Source: Stentor roeselii
Lineage: Eukaryota; Ciliophora; Heterotrichea; Heterotrichida; Stentoridae
Direction of reading: 5' to 3'
Assembly: GCA_006503475.1 (NCBI GenBank)
Contig: RSEH01000117.1
Location: 79,849-143,848 of the forward strand
Length of the DNA stretch: 64,000 nucleotides
The first letter of the stretch is position 1. Every line of letters begins with the position of its first letter. Under the pieces are notes generated by a model. The model was not told the DNA's origin, made no database searches, and saw only the letters and a program-made list of their open reading frames with translations. Below are positions 1 through 8,970 of the stretch, in pieces. Made by a program: the position numbers and the translations under genes.

Positions 1-625
1 GACCGATCTCGAAGAAAAGTCGAACACCCGGTGCAGGGGCCATCAAATCATTAAGCAAAAAAACCAGTCCTTTCAAAAACTCGACACTGACGATGCAGTT
101 ATTCCAGAACCCTTCAAAAGAATGTAAAGAACTGTAAAAGTTTTTTAAGATCTTTCTGAATAAATCGATTTCTTTTGAACTGGTTTTCAAGCAAAATACG
201 ATTTCAGTGAAAAATTCGAGTTCTTTTTCTTCTGGTCCTTCCACTGCATTACTCACGAAATCCATAAAACCTGGAAGGTTTCTTCGTTCTTTTGTCAGTT
301 CGAGTATTGTTGGAGAGATCTTCTCGAAGAGTCTTAAACAGTGGAAGTATTCTGTTTTACCTGAAGAGTCTGTCAAGGAATTTGAGTAAAAAACTGGAAA
401 CTTTGGAGATTTTAACAGTTTTAACTCGAATGGGTGGAAAATCGCGTTTAGGATGTGGTTTGAGAGATTTGATGAAACTGGCAACTGAGCGATTATCTCT
501 GGCTTGCCGGTTAGAATGTCGTCTAGAAACATGTTTCTGAGGGTTTTAGGTGAGAGACCCATGATGAAAACAGTTTGAACTAAAGGATTTCCCTTAATCA
601 AAAATTGTTCTGCATTGAATTCCAT
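1..625 (-). CDS. DENN-domain protein, N-terminal part (cut by window edge)
   Basis: Reading the minus strand from an ATG at 623-625 gives 208 codons without a stop, running off the left edge, so the gene is partial at its 3' end. The order of motifs resembles a uDENN to cDENN region: a hydrophobic FIMGLSPKT strand, a P-x-I-I-x-x-L-P stretch, then HPFELK, FPVFYSNSLTD, and Y-F-H-C-L-R-L-F-E. DENN proteins are exchange factors for Rab GTPases in membrane traffic. A shared 62-bp spacer separates its start from the divergent gene at 688. The family call rests on pattern similarity over about 110 residues; the subfamily cannot be told. Confidence 0.55.
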   Translation of the reverse strand, partial: MEFNAEQFLIKGNPLVQTVFIMGLSPKTLRNMFLDDILTGKPEIIAQLPVSSNLSNHILNAIFHPFELKLLKSPKFPVFYSNSLTDSSGKTEYFHCLRLFEKISPTILELTKERRNLPGFMDFVSNAVEGPEEKELEFFTEIVFCLKTSSKEIDLFRKILKNFYSSLHSFEGFWNNCIVSVEFLKGLVFLLNDLMAPAPGVRLFFEIG

Positions 626-687
626 TTACTAGGAAAATTTTCATACTCTGGTCAACCATTAATGCTCTTATTATACATTATTCATAC

Positions 688-2745
688 ATGTTCCGCTCAG
701 ATTGGCTTCTAGACGACCCGGTAGAAGTGATGTCAGACTTCCAAAAGAAACTTGTGAGCTCAGATGAAATCAATTCATTAAGTACAAACGAGAACATCTC
801 TGAAATAGACAAGGCGCTTTTTTTGATTGAAAAAGGCCAGATACCCCAAAAACTATGGGTGGCCAGAAGTTTTCATTCTTGCATGAAACAAAGCGGCTTC
901 GAGGCTCTAATAGCAGAAGTTCTTGATCGTCTCCCTTATTGGAACGAGCAAGCACAAGACGAAGCTGGCAAATCATTTAGGAAAATCCTAGAAAACAACT
1001 GTTTTCCTGTAAAATACTATGAAAATTTGTTACTCCTCATTTTGCACATCATCGAAACTGAAACCTGGGCTTTTCATGACACCTGGGGTGAAGTTTTCGC
1101 TGAACTTGCGAAAAGGTACCCGAAACGATGCCTGGCCGAAGCCTTGCCACTCACTGCTTTTAGTCAAATTGATGGAAATCGACTAATTGGAGGGTATGTC
1201 TTGTCTGCTGTGGTCTTTGCTCAGAATGGAGAAAATTGCGAGGATTTACTTAAGAAAATTTTTGCTATGGCTCAGGACCCTGCTAGTGTTGTTAGGAAAA
1301 ATATGTGTAAGGCGTTTAGAACACTTGCTTTAATTCTGCAGAAGAAGAAAATTGAAAGTTTGGTTGTTCCTGAAGTGTTGAAACTTGTTGATGATGACTC
1401 GGATGAGGTACTTGAAAGTGCCTTGCCTTTGTTTTGTGAGTTTATGGACTTTTGTTCTTATCAGTATAAGGAGGAAGTTGTGGAAATACTCAAAACGTCG
1501 TTTTTTACATCGCAGGTTAATAAACTTGGACCGGTCAAGTTAAAATACCTCGGCCGTATACTCGTGAGTTTGCGACTCTGCATCGACGAAGAATTTCGAA
1601 GTACATGCGTGAGATGGTTCGAAGGTTTCCAAGAGACAAAAGAAGAAGAAATCCAGTTGCTAATGGTTTACAATTTTCCAGCTCTGCTGTACATCGTCGG
1701 TTCAATGACCGACCAGCTATTCTCAACATTCAAATACTTAGAATCCATCCAAAGTCCTCAAATCCGAAAGTCTCTATCAGAGCGTTTAGGGGAAATCTGC
1801 CAATTTTCCAACACCAAAGAATTCGAGTTATTCAAATCAGTGAAATCTTTTATCGAGGACTCAAAAACCACATCAGTCCTTCTGAGTCAATTTTTTATCC
1901 TAGGCAAAAGTGTGAAAAACTCAGACTTTTTCATAGAAATCCTTATTTCGCGACTTTCTCTCACATCAAGTGACTGGCGAAGTCAAGTGACGATTTTGAC
2001 TGAACTAAGCAGCTTTATCAACAACTTCGACTGTTCCCGTTACTTAGACCACTTGTTTTCATCTGTGGTCGACATGGTCCGGTTGAGTGTGCAGCCAGTC
2101 CAGTCAAGCATCTGCAAGTTAATATCAGAGATTTTTTCTAAAACTCTTTCAAAACACGAAGAAAACTCATCAAGACTCATCCAAATATTCGGCAGGTCTT
2201 TATCTTCACGTCAAAGAATAATTTTTTTAAAGATTTGCAGTTTTCTCTCAACCCTTGTCTCACATTTTTACTTCCACAAGACATTCTTCGCGACTTTAAT
2301 GCAACTTTCAAGGGACCCAGTGAAAGAAGTAGTTTATGAATTTGGAAGTCACTTCTTGAAATTCAGACTCGCCGTGCCTTTTAACGACCTTGACTCTCCA
2401 AGTGAATATCGCAAGTTGTTAAATTTTTACCTAGAAACTGGAGACCCACATTTAGCAGAAGTTTCATTCGAAGTCGACGGAAAGATCGACAAACTAGTAA
2501 GAGAACATTACAACTCAGCAGGAGAAGCTCGAGAAACATTAAAAATAAAGCAAGAAACCGAGTCAATGGCGCGAGAAATCGTCGAATCTCGTCCAGTGAT
2601 CAAAGCGAAGCCACGAAAAAGCACATTAGTCCCAAGAGGCAGTTCTCACAACCCAGTGAAAAGATTTTCTTTAGTGGAGATCGACAAAGCCGAGCTAAGC
2701 AGAGTGATCCAAAGAACAAGCACCAAGAAAAAAGGTGTCAAGTGA
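688..2745 (+). CDS. HEAT-repeat protein, PPP4R4-like phosphatase 4 regulatory subunit
   Basis: The 685-residue protein is almost wholly alpha-helical HEAT-type repeats. Near residues 30-50 the stretch LSTNENISEIDKALFLIEKG parallels the start of the human PP4 regulatory subunit 4, and the segment around DPVKEVVYEFGSHFLKF parallels its last HEAT repeats. In animals such subunits bind the PP4 catalytic subunit and set its location and substrates. The last 60 residues are basic and Ser/Lys-rich, as expected of a disordered tail. It ends in TGA, and a second in-frame stop TAG follows shortly after. The convergent PABP gene ends 26 bp downstream. It could also be a related PP2A/PP4 HEAT subunit. 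Confidence 0.68.
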   Translation: MFRSDWLLDDPVEVMSDFQKKLVSSDEINSLSTNENISEIDKALFLIEKGQIPQKLWVARSFHSCMKQSGFEALIAEVLDRLPYWNEQAQDEAGKSFRKILENNCFPVKYYENLLLLILHIIETETWAFHDTWGEVFAELAKRYPKRCLAEALPLTAFSQIDGNRLIGGYVLSAVVFAQNGENCEDLLKKIFAMAQDPASVVRKNMCKAFRTLALILQKKKIESLVVPEVLKLVDDDSDEVLESALPLFCEFMDFCSYQYKEEVVEILKTSFFTSQVNKLGPVKLKYLGRILVSLRLCIDEEFRSTCVRWFEGFQETKEEEIQLLMVYNFPALLYIVGSMTDQLFSTFKYLESIQSPQIRKSLSERLGEICQFSNTKEFELFKSVKSFIEDSKTTSVLLSQFFILGKSVKNSDFFIEILISRLSLTSSDWRSQVTILTELSSFINNFDCSRYLDHLFSSVVDMVRLSVQPVQSSICKLISEIFSKTLSKHEENSSRLIQIFGRSLSSRQRIIFLKICSFLSTLVSHFYFHKTFFATLMQLSRDPVKEVVYEFGSHFLKFRLAVPFNDLDSPSEYRKLLNFYLETGDPHLAEVSFEVDGKIDKLVREHYNSAGEARETLKIKQETESMAREIVESRPVIKAKPRKSTLVPRGSSHNPVKRFSLVEIDKAELSRVIQRTSTKKKGVK

Positions 2746-2771
2746 AGAAAAATAGACGAATAGCTAAAGGT

Positions 2772-4403
2772 CTAACTAGCTTTAGGGAGTAGGTCAAGGT
2801 TCTGCTGGTTCCCTGCCCAGGCACGTCGAAGTACTTCAATCGCTTCGTGAATCTTGATTGAAAGTTCGCCGGGGTTTTGGATTAGTTTGATCAAATCACT
2901 TGCTTCAATTTCTAAAAGCATGCCAGTGATTTTCCCTGCTATTTTCTCGTTTGTGCTCCGTAAGACCACTGGGTACAGCTGTTCTCCTAACATTCGACGC
3001 TTCGTCTCTGCTGGTGCAGAACTAAACGCTGCCCAGTCAAATGAAGATCGACTTGCTGCAGGTGCTGGATGCGCGGGAGGACTCGGGTGGGCCTCGACTG
3101 GTCTCTGCATCATTCTTGGCATCATCTGGGGAATCATCTGAGGCATCTGCGGCATTACCTGCGGAGCCCGTCCTCTTGGAAGTCTCATCTGCTGGCCGAA
3201 CATCGGGTTGAAAGCTCCGAATTCCATCATTTGTTTGTTGAACATTTTGAATCTTTTTGCGTTGAAATTCTTTAGAAGCTCTTCACGAGGCTTCCACATG
3301 GCGACGTAGATGATTTTATTGTCGATCATTTTGTTTCGTAAGCTGATGTAGGCCTTTTTAGCGCTTTCTTCTGAGACGAAACAAACAAAACCGCTGCCTT
3401 TTGAAACCATTACTGGGACTTTTACGTCGCCTTGGTAAGTTATGTTCTCGGTCATGTGGATTTTTACTGATTCGATTGGTCCGTACTCTTCGCAGAGCTG
3501 TTTAAGCATCGACTCGCTCATGCTTGAAGGAAGGTTTTTTATGAACAGGTCTCGACGCTTCCAGCTTTCTTGCTTTTCTCGGTATTCGGCTTCGAGTTTT
3601 TTTCGACGAAGTTCTCGTCTTAAGTGAGATGTCACGTACCAGGTTTGGCCTTCTATGGTTTTACCGTTTAGACCATCGATTGCTGATAAAGCCATTTGTG
3701 GAGTTTTGAAACAGACAAAGCCGAAGTTACGGTTACCACCTCCTCGCACAACGTCTTTCATTATTACGTGGGATGATACCTCGCCGAACTGCGAAAAAAG
3801 TGAAAACATTTGCTCGGCTGTGAAATCTGAGGAAAAACCTCGAACGTAAAGGTTCGGGTTGTGGTTAGGATCCATCCTATTTTCAAGTGGTACAAACTCC
3901 GATACCTGAATCTTCGTGGCAGCATAAATAGGTTCCTTGCTGCTCAAAGCTTTCTGAGCCTGTTCCATAAGAGCGAACTGAACATATCCATACTTATTAG
4001 ACACATTGTTCGGGTCATAAGAAACCTTAGCAGAGACAATAGTTCCAAAGTTGCTGAAAATATGTTCAAGATCTTTAGCCATGAACTCAGCAGGAAGGTT
4101 ATTCACGAAGATATTCGCGTTGGAAGAGCGATTTTTACAGTAAAGGGTGACATTAATGTGCTTGCCTTTAAACAACACGCCATTCAACTCCGCCCTGGCC
4201 CTCTGTGCCGAGCTTTCTTCTCTGAAAGTCACGAAAGCAAGACCCAAAGGCTCTTTTGTTGAGATGTGCCGCAGGATCCGGATGTAGACCACGTGGCCGA
4301 ATTGGGAGGTGAGGGAGTATAAGTCAGCTTCTACCACAGATTGATGGAGACAACCTATAAAAATCTGGCAGGCAGGGTTGAGATTTCTTACTTGATGGCT
4401 CAT
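2772..4403 (-). CDS. PABPC1: Cytoplasmic poly(A)-binding protein, four RRMs plus MLLE domain
   Basis: The 543-residue protein has the full PABP architecture. Four RNA-recognition motifs lie at about residues 12-90, 96-170, 183-262 and 285-373. A Met/Pro/Gln-rich linker follows (residues about 395-430), then a C-terminal MLLE (PABC) domain at about 450-535 containing KITGMLLEIE. It binds mRNA poly(A) tails, and through MLLE it binds PAM2-bearing translation and decay factors. RRM1 has a divergent RNP1 (GLAFVTF) while RRM2-4 are closer to consensus. It is shorter than the human protein (636 aa), mainly because of a short linker. It stops with TAG. The 5' side is a GT-rich divergent spacer shared with the papain-family gene. 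Confidence 0.95.
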   Translation of the reverse strand: MSHQVRNLNPACQIFIGCLHQSVVEADLYSLTSQFGHVVYIRILRHISTKEPLGLAFVTFREESSAQRARAELNGVLFKGKHINVTLYCKNRSSNANIFVNNLPAEFMAKDLEHIFSNFGTIVSAKVSYDPNNVSNKYGYVQFALMEQAQKALSSKEPIYAATKIQVSEFVPLENRMDPNHNPNLYVRGFSSDFTAEQMFSLFSQFGEVSSHVIMKDVVRGGGNRNFGFVCFKTPQMALSAIDGLNGKTIEGQTWYVTSHLRRELRRKKLEAEYREKQESWKRRDLFIKNLPSSMSESMLKQLCEEYGPIESVKIHMTENITYQGDVKVPVMVSKGSGFVCFVSEESAKKAYISLRNKMIDNKIIYVAMWKPREELLKNFNAKRFKMFNKQMMEFGAFNPMFGQQMRLPRGRAPQVMPQMPQMIPQMMPRMMQRPVEAHPSPPAHPAPAASRSSFDWAAFSSAPAETKRRMLGEQLYPVVLRSTNEKIAGKITGMLLEIEASDLIKLIQNPGELSIKIHEAIEVLRRAWAGNQQNLDLLPKAS

Positions 4404-4892
4404 TATCTATGGTTTAATATAGGCCTCCATTATCTTGGACTTTAAAGAAGAAGGTGGGGAATGGGAAAGATTTTATCATTTTGATTGGTTTAATTTGAAG
4501 ATGTTGGTTTGGAAAGGAGGATGGTTTATAGGGATTTGGGGTTAAAGGGTTTTGATTTGGGGATTTTGAGTTTTGCTGATGGGAAGAAATTCTGGATTTG
4601 TTGTTAAACTTATGGGTATATTGGGTTGGGGTTTTACTTGATTTTTTTCTGGATTTTTTTTTGTTATTTGTTTGGCATTTTTTGATGAGAATAGTCACTG
4701 TAAACAAGTAAATCTAAATCCTTCAAATAATAAAGTACATCATTAAAAACACTGAAATCCAATAAGCATTCTAGACAAATGGATCAAACAATCCCCATTA
4801 ACCCGAACCTAAATTATTTCTCTCCAATCCTCATCATTAAAACCAAACAATCTGATCCAAGCTGGTCCTCTTCCACTCTGTTGAATAAATAA
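4404..4892. other. Divergent intergenic spacer with opposite base skews
   Basis: This 489-bp region lies between the starts of the PABP gene (minus) and the papain-family gene (plus). Its left half is extremely G+T-rich on the plus strand: positions 4501-4560 contain 24 G, 23 T and no C. Its right half is A+C-rich: positions 4741-4800 contain 28 A and 14 C. The switch lies near 4700. A 97-codon open frame on the minus strand is low-complexity and is not taken as a gene. No RNA gene was seen. Confidence 0.7.
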
Positions 4893-5951
4893 ATGGAAGG
4901 CTTAATAGGTCAATCATTCCAAAGCTCTCTTTCCACAAGAAAAAAGCTTTCAATATCCCTGTTGGGGATTCTCCTAATAAGTGCGTTGCTTCTTTCAACC
5001 TTCTCTTCATCCTCCCCTCAATTCCTCTCAACTATCGACGCTGAAGAGCAGGAGTTCCAAAGATACCTGTCCTTATTCAGCAAGTCCTACCCTTCATCCG
5101 AACTGAGTTTCCGCCGATCAGTCTTCCAGTCAAACTGCGCGAAGATCCGGGAACACAACTCAGAAAACGGCGACGTGATCCTGGCAGTCAACAAGTTCGC
5201 AGACTTGACACACGAAGAGTTCAAAGCGATGTACACCTCGCCTCACCCTGCCCCGTCCTCCAACTTTGCGACTCAAGAAGAGACTTTAAACCAGACCCCT
5301 GTTCCTTCAGTTGACTGGAGAGACAAGGGCGCAGTGACTGACGTCTCTGATCAGAAAAATTGCACTGCGGGCTGGGCTTTCGCTGCCGCTGGAGCCGTTG
5401 AAGCGGCCTGGCAAATTGCTGGAAACCCTTTAGAAGATTTAAGTGTTCAGGAGTTACTTGATTGTGTCTCGTCATTTAAGAGTAATGGCTGCAAAGGAGG
5501 ACTGGTTTCAGACGCTTTGACTTTTGTGCAGTTGAATAACTTGACAAGTGACTTGATTTACCCGTTTATTGCTTATGATATGGAATGCATTCCGAAGAAT
5601 GAACTGCTTTGGGTCAGCAAAATCAAAAGTTACACCCAAGTCACTCCGAATAACACCCAGGCTCTGATTTCCGCGGTTGAGGCTTCGCCAGTCGCAGCGG
5701 CAGTGGAAGCTGATCAGTATGTTTGGCAGTTTTATAATAGTGGAGTTATTTATAAGTTCTGTGGAACTCAAACTAACCACAATGTGTTGGTTGTTGGGTA
5801 CGACTTAAATAACTCGTTCTTGATTGCTAAGAACTCTTGGGGACAGGACTGGGGCGAAAGTGGGTATGTTAGAATCGGCATTGGTGGGGCAAGTGCTGGA
5901 GTCTGTGGAATCAACACCAACGCTTTCTGGGCGAATTCGACTGGAGTTTAA
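4893..5951 (+). CDS. Papain-family (cathepsin L-like) protein lacking the catalytic cysteine
   Basis: The 352-residue protein has a hydrophobic anchor or signal at residues 19-42, an I29 inhibitor-type prodomain at about 50-115 (EFQRYL, AVNKFADLTHEEF) and a C1A peptidase domain from about 137. The oxyanion Gln (Q154), catalytic His (H296, in TNHNVLVVGY) and Asn (N314, in IAKNSWG) are present. Where the family has CGSCW, this protein reads CTAGW: the nucleophile Cys is replaced by Gly160 (GGC, 5370-5372). It is therefore predicted to be proteolytically inactive, perhaps a binding or regulatory pseudopeptidase. Disulfide cysteines such as those in NGCKGG remain. The start has the favoured ATAAATGG context and the gene ends in TAA. 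Confidence 0.92.
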   Translation: MEGLIGQSFQSSLSTRKKLSISLLGILLISALLLSTFSSSSPQFLSTIDAEEQEFQRYLSLFSKSYPSSELSFRRSVFQSNCAKIREHNSENGDVILAVNKFADLTHEEFKAMYTSPHPAPSSNFATQEETLNQTPVPSVDWRDKGAVTDVSDQKNCTAGWAFAAAGAVEAAWQIAGNPLEDLSVQELLDCVSSFKSNGCKGGLVSDALTFVQLNNLTSDLIYPFIAYDMECIPKNELLWVSKIKSYTQVTPNNTQALISAVEASPVAAAVEADQYVWQFYNSGVIYKFCGTQTNHNVLVVGYDLNNSFLIAKNSWGQDWGESGYVRIGIGGASAGVCGINTNAFWANSTGV

Positions 5952-5973
5952 TGAATAGTTAGAAAATTTATAA

Positions 5974-6717
5974 ATGGATCAAGAGAATAATACATGCTCT
6001 GATTGCGGGTCAGTTAAAGGCAAGCTTTTTCGTTTCAACTGTCCTCATAAGTTTTGTGTTGAATGCACTTTAATATACGCCTATGCCCGACTTTCAGCAT
6101 TTTACCAGGCACTTGAAACGAATGTAGACTATTTCAATAATAAGGCTTCTTTTTTAGGATGCAAGCATTTGTGTGACCAGGCTAAACTCTCGCTTAGTTT
6201 GAGATACCTGCTGAAGTTTGTTGATAGTTCCCAAGCTTTAAGTCCTCAACAGAAAACTGAATTCAAAAAGTTCTCAGAAGTCGGGATTTCTTTCTTTTCA
6301 GGACTCAAGTCATGCTTCAGTCGATGCAAAATTTGCAATCAAATTTGTTCGAATTTAAATGAAAAACTTCTGATATGCCGAGCATGTATCACTAATCAAT
6401 GTTTAGAATATGGACTACCAGCGCCTAAAGGAATTTACTTCGAATGGCAATGTGAAGAAAGTGAATATATAGAAAAAGAATCGATGTTTAAAAGTTTCTT
6501 TTTAGTACAGTCTGAAGAAAATTCTTATAAAGGCGCTGCTATTGTAGGAAATCAATTGAAAATAAGAATTTTTAAACCGACTGAGCTCCAAGATCAAACA
6601 AAGCTAATAATCATGAGGGCAGTAGTAGAAGACCATGAAAATCGCAGAGAGTACTTCGACATGGTCGACAACGAGGTTCTTCAGCAAATAATAGCAATTG
6701 TTGTGTTAATTAGATAG
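5974..6717 (+). CDS. RING-like cysteine-rich protein
   Basis: The 247-residue protein begins with a spaced Cys/His set C8-C11-C23-H25-C28-C31-C63-C67. It fits a RING-type pattern (C-x2-C-x11-C-x-H-x2-C-x2-C-x31-C-x3-C), although the gap before the last pair is long. A second Cys cluster (C-x3-C-x2-C-x3-C, then C-x2-C) lies near residues 112-140. The rest is unrecognised. RING domains usually recruit E2 enzymes for ubiquitin transfer. A UEV gene starts 9 bp downstream on the same strand, so a link to ubiquitin signalling is possible but inferred. The last 15 nt (6703-6717) resemble an intron; splicing it would merely move the stop to 6723. It may equally be a ciliate-specific zinc protein. Confidence 0.7.
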   Translation: MDQENNTCSDCGSVKGKLFRFNCPHKFCVECTLIYAYARLSAFYQALETNVDYFNNKASFLGCKHLCDQAKLSLSLRYLLKFVDSSQALSPQQKTEFKKFSEVGISFFSGLKSCFSRCKICNQICSNLNEKLLICRACITNQCLEYGLPAPKGIYFEWQCEESEYIEKESMFKSFFLVQSEENSYKGAAIVGNQLKIRIFKPTELQDQTKLIIMRAVVEDHENRREYFDMVDNEVLQQIIAIVVLIR

Positions 6718-6726
6718 AATTAATAA

Positions 6727-7161
6727 ATGCAGTCTCAAGGTATTCACTAAATAGTCCCCAGAAATTTCAGATTACTTGATGAACTCGAAAAAGGAGAAAA
6801 AGGCCTCGGAGACCCCAACGTCAGCTACGGACTTGAAAGGGGAGATGACAACACTCTTACTAACTGGACTGGAATGATTCAGGGACCTCCTGGCGGCAGT
6901 CATGAAAACAGGCTCTACTCGATTAGCATCATTTGTGGACCCAATTATCCTAATGAAGCACCCAGGGTCAGGTTCTTGACTAGGATCAACATGGGATGTG
7001 TCAATCAGGCTAATGGAAATGTTGACCCTCACTCGTTCAGAGTGCTTGGCAATTGGAATAACTCCTTTTCTATGGAAACTATTCTTGTGGAACTTAGGAA
7101 AGAAATGAACTCGGCTGCTAATAAAAGACTTCCCCAGCCACAGGAAGGGTCGAGTTATTAG
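6727..7161 (+). CDS. UBE2V: Ubiquitin-conjugating E2 variant (UEV, UBE2V/MMS2)
   Basis: The coding sequence is 6727-6739 joined to 6755-7161, giving 139 residues. Removing the 15-nt intron restores the family N-terminus [17 protein letters not shown], followed by [29 protein letters not shown] and the C-terminal [10 protein letters not shown], all diagnostic of UBE2V1/MMS2. The protein has a UBC fold but no active-site Cys. In other eukaryotes it pairs with UBC13 to build K63-linked ubiquitin chains in DNA damage tolerance and signalling. The start ATG is in the context TTAATAAATG. Only 9 bp separate it from the upstream RING-like gene, an unusually short tandem gap. The length matches the family (about 140-145 aa). 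Confidence 0.96.
6740..6754 (+). other. 15-nt intron in the UEV gene
   Basis: The sequence GTATTCACTAAATAG interrupts codon 5 of the UEV gene after its first base. Unspliced, it would bring TAA and TAG stops and a wrong N-terminus; spliced, the conserved [10 protein letters not shown] start is formed. It has the GTA start, A at position 10 and TAG end also seen in the two other introns found in this window. Confidence 0.95.
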
Positions 7162-7230
7162 ATAAGTAGGTTGAATGAAGTAGATGAGATGAGTGGTCGT
7201 GGATTTATCTGAAATATTGTATTAAATTTC

Positions 7231-7872
7231 CTAAACACAACACGACTCTTCCTTAGTCACAACATGATTCGCCTGTTCAGGTGCAAGTAATTTGCGACTA
7301 GGTCCAACATTAATACCTCCTTTGCCACTAAGAACATGCCGAATAGTGAGTTTATAAATTTCATTCAAAACATATTCAAAAGCCTTATCAACGCCAGTGC
7401 CTTCAAGTGCAGAGGTTTCCATGAACCCGATTTGATATTTCTGTGAAAAAGCCAGTGCCTCTTCAGCTTTAATGGCCCTGAGATGTTTCAAGTCAGCTTT
7501 ATTCCCAGTCAACAAGACAACAGTCTGCGAGTCAGCATGGTCTTTCAGTTCTTTCAGCCACTTCTCAACATTTTCAAAAGAGTTGGCTTTACAAACATCA
7601 TAAACTAGAAGGGCTCCAACTGCACCTCGATAATATGCAGAGGTTATCGCGCGGTAACGCTCTTGACCTGCTGTGTCCCAGATCTGAGCTTTCACCAGTT
7701 TTCCTTCAATCGTGACTGTTTTTTGAGCGAATTCCACACCGATCGTCGTTTTTGATTCTAAGTTGAACTCGTTTCGAGTGAATCGAGAAAGAATGTTGGA
7801 TTTGCCTACACCTGAGTCCCCGATTAGAACGATTTTAAAGAGATAGTCGTAGTCTTGATCGCTTTGGTACAT
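7231..7872 (-). CDS. RAB11: Rab11-family small GTPase
   Basis: The 213-residue protein carries the P-loop GDSGVGKS, switch I TTIGVEF, switch [23 protein letters not shown]4 NKAD and G5 ETSAL. The [20 protein letters not shown] stretch and the N-terminal [18 protein letters not shown] favour Rab11. The C-terminus ESCCV supplies two cysteines for prenylation. Rab11 directs recycling-endosome and post-Golgi traffic and, in ciliates, related Rabs serve the oral and contractile-vacuole systems. All nucleotide-binding residues are intact, so it should be active. It lies convergent to the UEV gene (69 bp between stops), and its start codon is only 24 bp from the divergent carrier gene. Confidence 0.96.
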   Translation of the reverse strand: MYQSDQDYDYLFKIVLIGDSGVGKSNILSRFTRNEFNLESKTTIGVEFAQKTVTIEGKLVKAQIWDTAGQERYRAITSAYYRGAVGALLVYDVCKANSFENVEKWLKELKDHADSQTVVLLTGNKADLKHLRAIKAEEALAFSQKYQIGFMETSALEGTGVDKAFEYVLNEIYKLTIRHVLSGKGGINVGPSRKLLAPEQANHVVTKEESCCV

Positions 7873-7896
7873 AAATATTAATGAATAAATATTGGA
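7873..7896. promoter_or_regulatory. 24-bp bidirectional start region, Rab11 / PIN-like carrier
   Basis: Only 24 bp lie between the two divergent ATG codons. Both core promoters and both 5' leaders must either fit here or extend into the opposite coding sequence. The spacer is purely AT-rich, with TAATGAATAAATATT and no longer motif. Confidence 0.6.
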
Positions 7897-8970
7897 ATGG
7901 ACCCGGTTGTTCTTCTCAGAAGTACTTTTGCAGGTCTATGGCCTTTGATCTCGACGACTATGATAGGAATGATACTAACTTACCTCAAAGTGTTCGACAA
8001 ATCAGTTAACCACTCAATAGCCAAAGCATATACGAACTTTTTCAACCCAGTATTCGTCTTTTTTTATATCTGCAAATCAATCCATCCAGATCAATTCGTT
8101 TTAGTGTGGCCGTTATTTTTTACTCCAGCCTTGAACTTCTGCCTGGGTTGGTTAATTTCTGGTTTATTTAGCATGTTTTTCAAACTTGACAAAAGTTTTT
8201 CTTATACCGTTAAATGTGCGATTTGCTTTGGAAACCTGGGAAACTTGATGATTGTTTTGTTGAAAGGAGCCTGCTCTTCATATGGTCCACTTTCAGGACA
8301 ACCTGAATGCGAAGAAGCGATCTCTTATATATCAATTCAGCTGCTAACTTATAACCCTTTAGCCTGGAGTATCGGCACATCCTATCTGTTAACTGGTAAA
8401 AAACATTACAATAGACTTATAGAAGATAATATAAGTGATTACCAAGTCCCTCTCTGGAAAATTGCTGTTAAAAATCTACTACTTCCCGCACCTATTGCTT
8501 GTTTTGTGGGATTTTTAGCTGCTCTGGTTCCAGGTTTCCAAGACTTTTTGTTTTCGAAAAATTCTGGATTGTATTGCTTTAGTCTAATTGGACTTGAGGT
8601 CGGACTTGCAGGGGTTGTTTTGGGTCAGACTTCTCTGGGTTCCAACTTGGTTTTGCTTGGTGTTTCTGAAATTTCATTGTGTAAACGATTGATTTTTTGG
8701 GTAGTTCTATTCAAATGTATGTTGATGCCTTTAATAGCTCTTGCGTTGGTTTATTTTGTGTGGATCATAGGTATTTTTGGGAATAATATTGTGATGACTT
8801 ATATAATTTATATTAGTTTTTGCACCCCGACTGCAATTAGTATATTGATTATTAGTGAAAACTTAAGTCATGGTTTAAAAGATTTGACTTGGCTACTCTT
8901 AGGAATTTATACTGCGAGTCTTCCTAGCATTGTGGTATTTTCATATGTTTTTTTCTTGATAATTCATTAG
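7897..8970 (+). CDS. Auxin-efflux-carrier family (PIN-like/PILS) membrane transporter
   Basis: The 357-residue protein has about ten hydrophobic segments in two groups separated by a hydrophilic loop (about residues 165-190). The pattern fits the membrane transport protein family of PIN-like carriers. Supporting stretches are [12 protein letters not shown] in the N-terminal half, [17 protein letters not shown] with the conserved GNxGNL, and a following [13 protein letters not shown] segment resembling PILS proteins. Members sit in the ER or plasma membrane and move organic anions; the substrate here is unknown. The gene is intron-free and ends in TAG. A 757-bp spacer without genes follows. 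Confidence 0.85.
   Translation: MDPVVLLRSTFAGLWPLISTTMIGMILTYLKVFDKSVNHSIAKAYTNFFNPVFVFFYICKSIHPDQFVLVWPLFFTPALNFCLGWLISGLFSMFFKLDKSFSYTVKCAICFGNLGNLMIVLLKGACSSYGPLSGQPECEEAISYISIQLLTYNPLAWSIGTSYLLTGKKHYNRLIEDNISDYQVPLWKIAVKNLLLPAPIACFVGFLAALVPGFQDFLFSKNSGLYCFSLIGLEVGLAGVVLGQTSLGSNLVLLGVSEISLCKRLIFWVVLFKCMLMPLIALALVYFVWIIGIFGNNIVMTYIIYISFCTPTAISILIISENLSHGLKDLTWLLLGIYTASLPSIVVFSYVFFLIIH

Noticed and set aside
3861-4262. 133-codon plus-strand frame inside the PABP gene
   Set aside because: Antisense to conserved RRM domains; no independent start signal or homology.
4414-4707. 97-codon minus-strand frame rich in Asn, Lys, Pro and Ser
   Set aside because: It arises from the C-free G+T-rich flank read on the opposite strand; low-complexity composition and no family resemblance.
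6703-6717. Intron-like 15 nt GTGTTAATTAGATAG at the end of the RING-like gene
   Set aside because: Starts GTG rather than GTA, and removing it only replaces five residues by one Asn before TAA at 6721-6723; no homology supports splicing.
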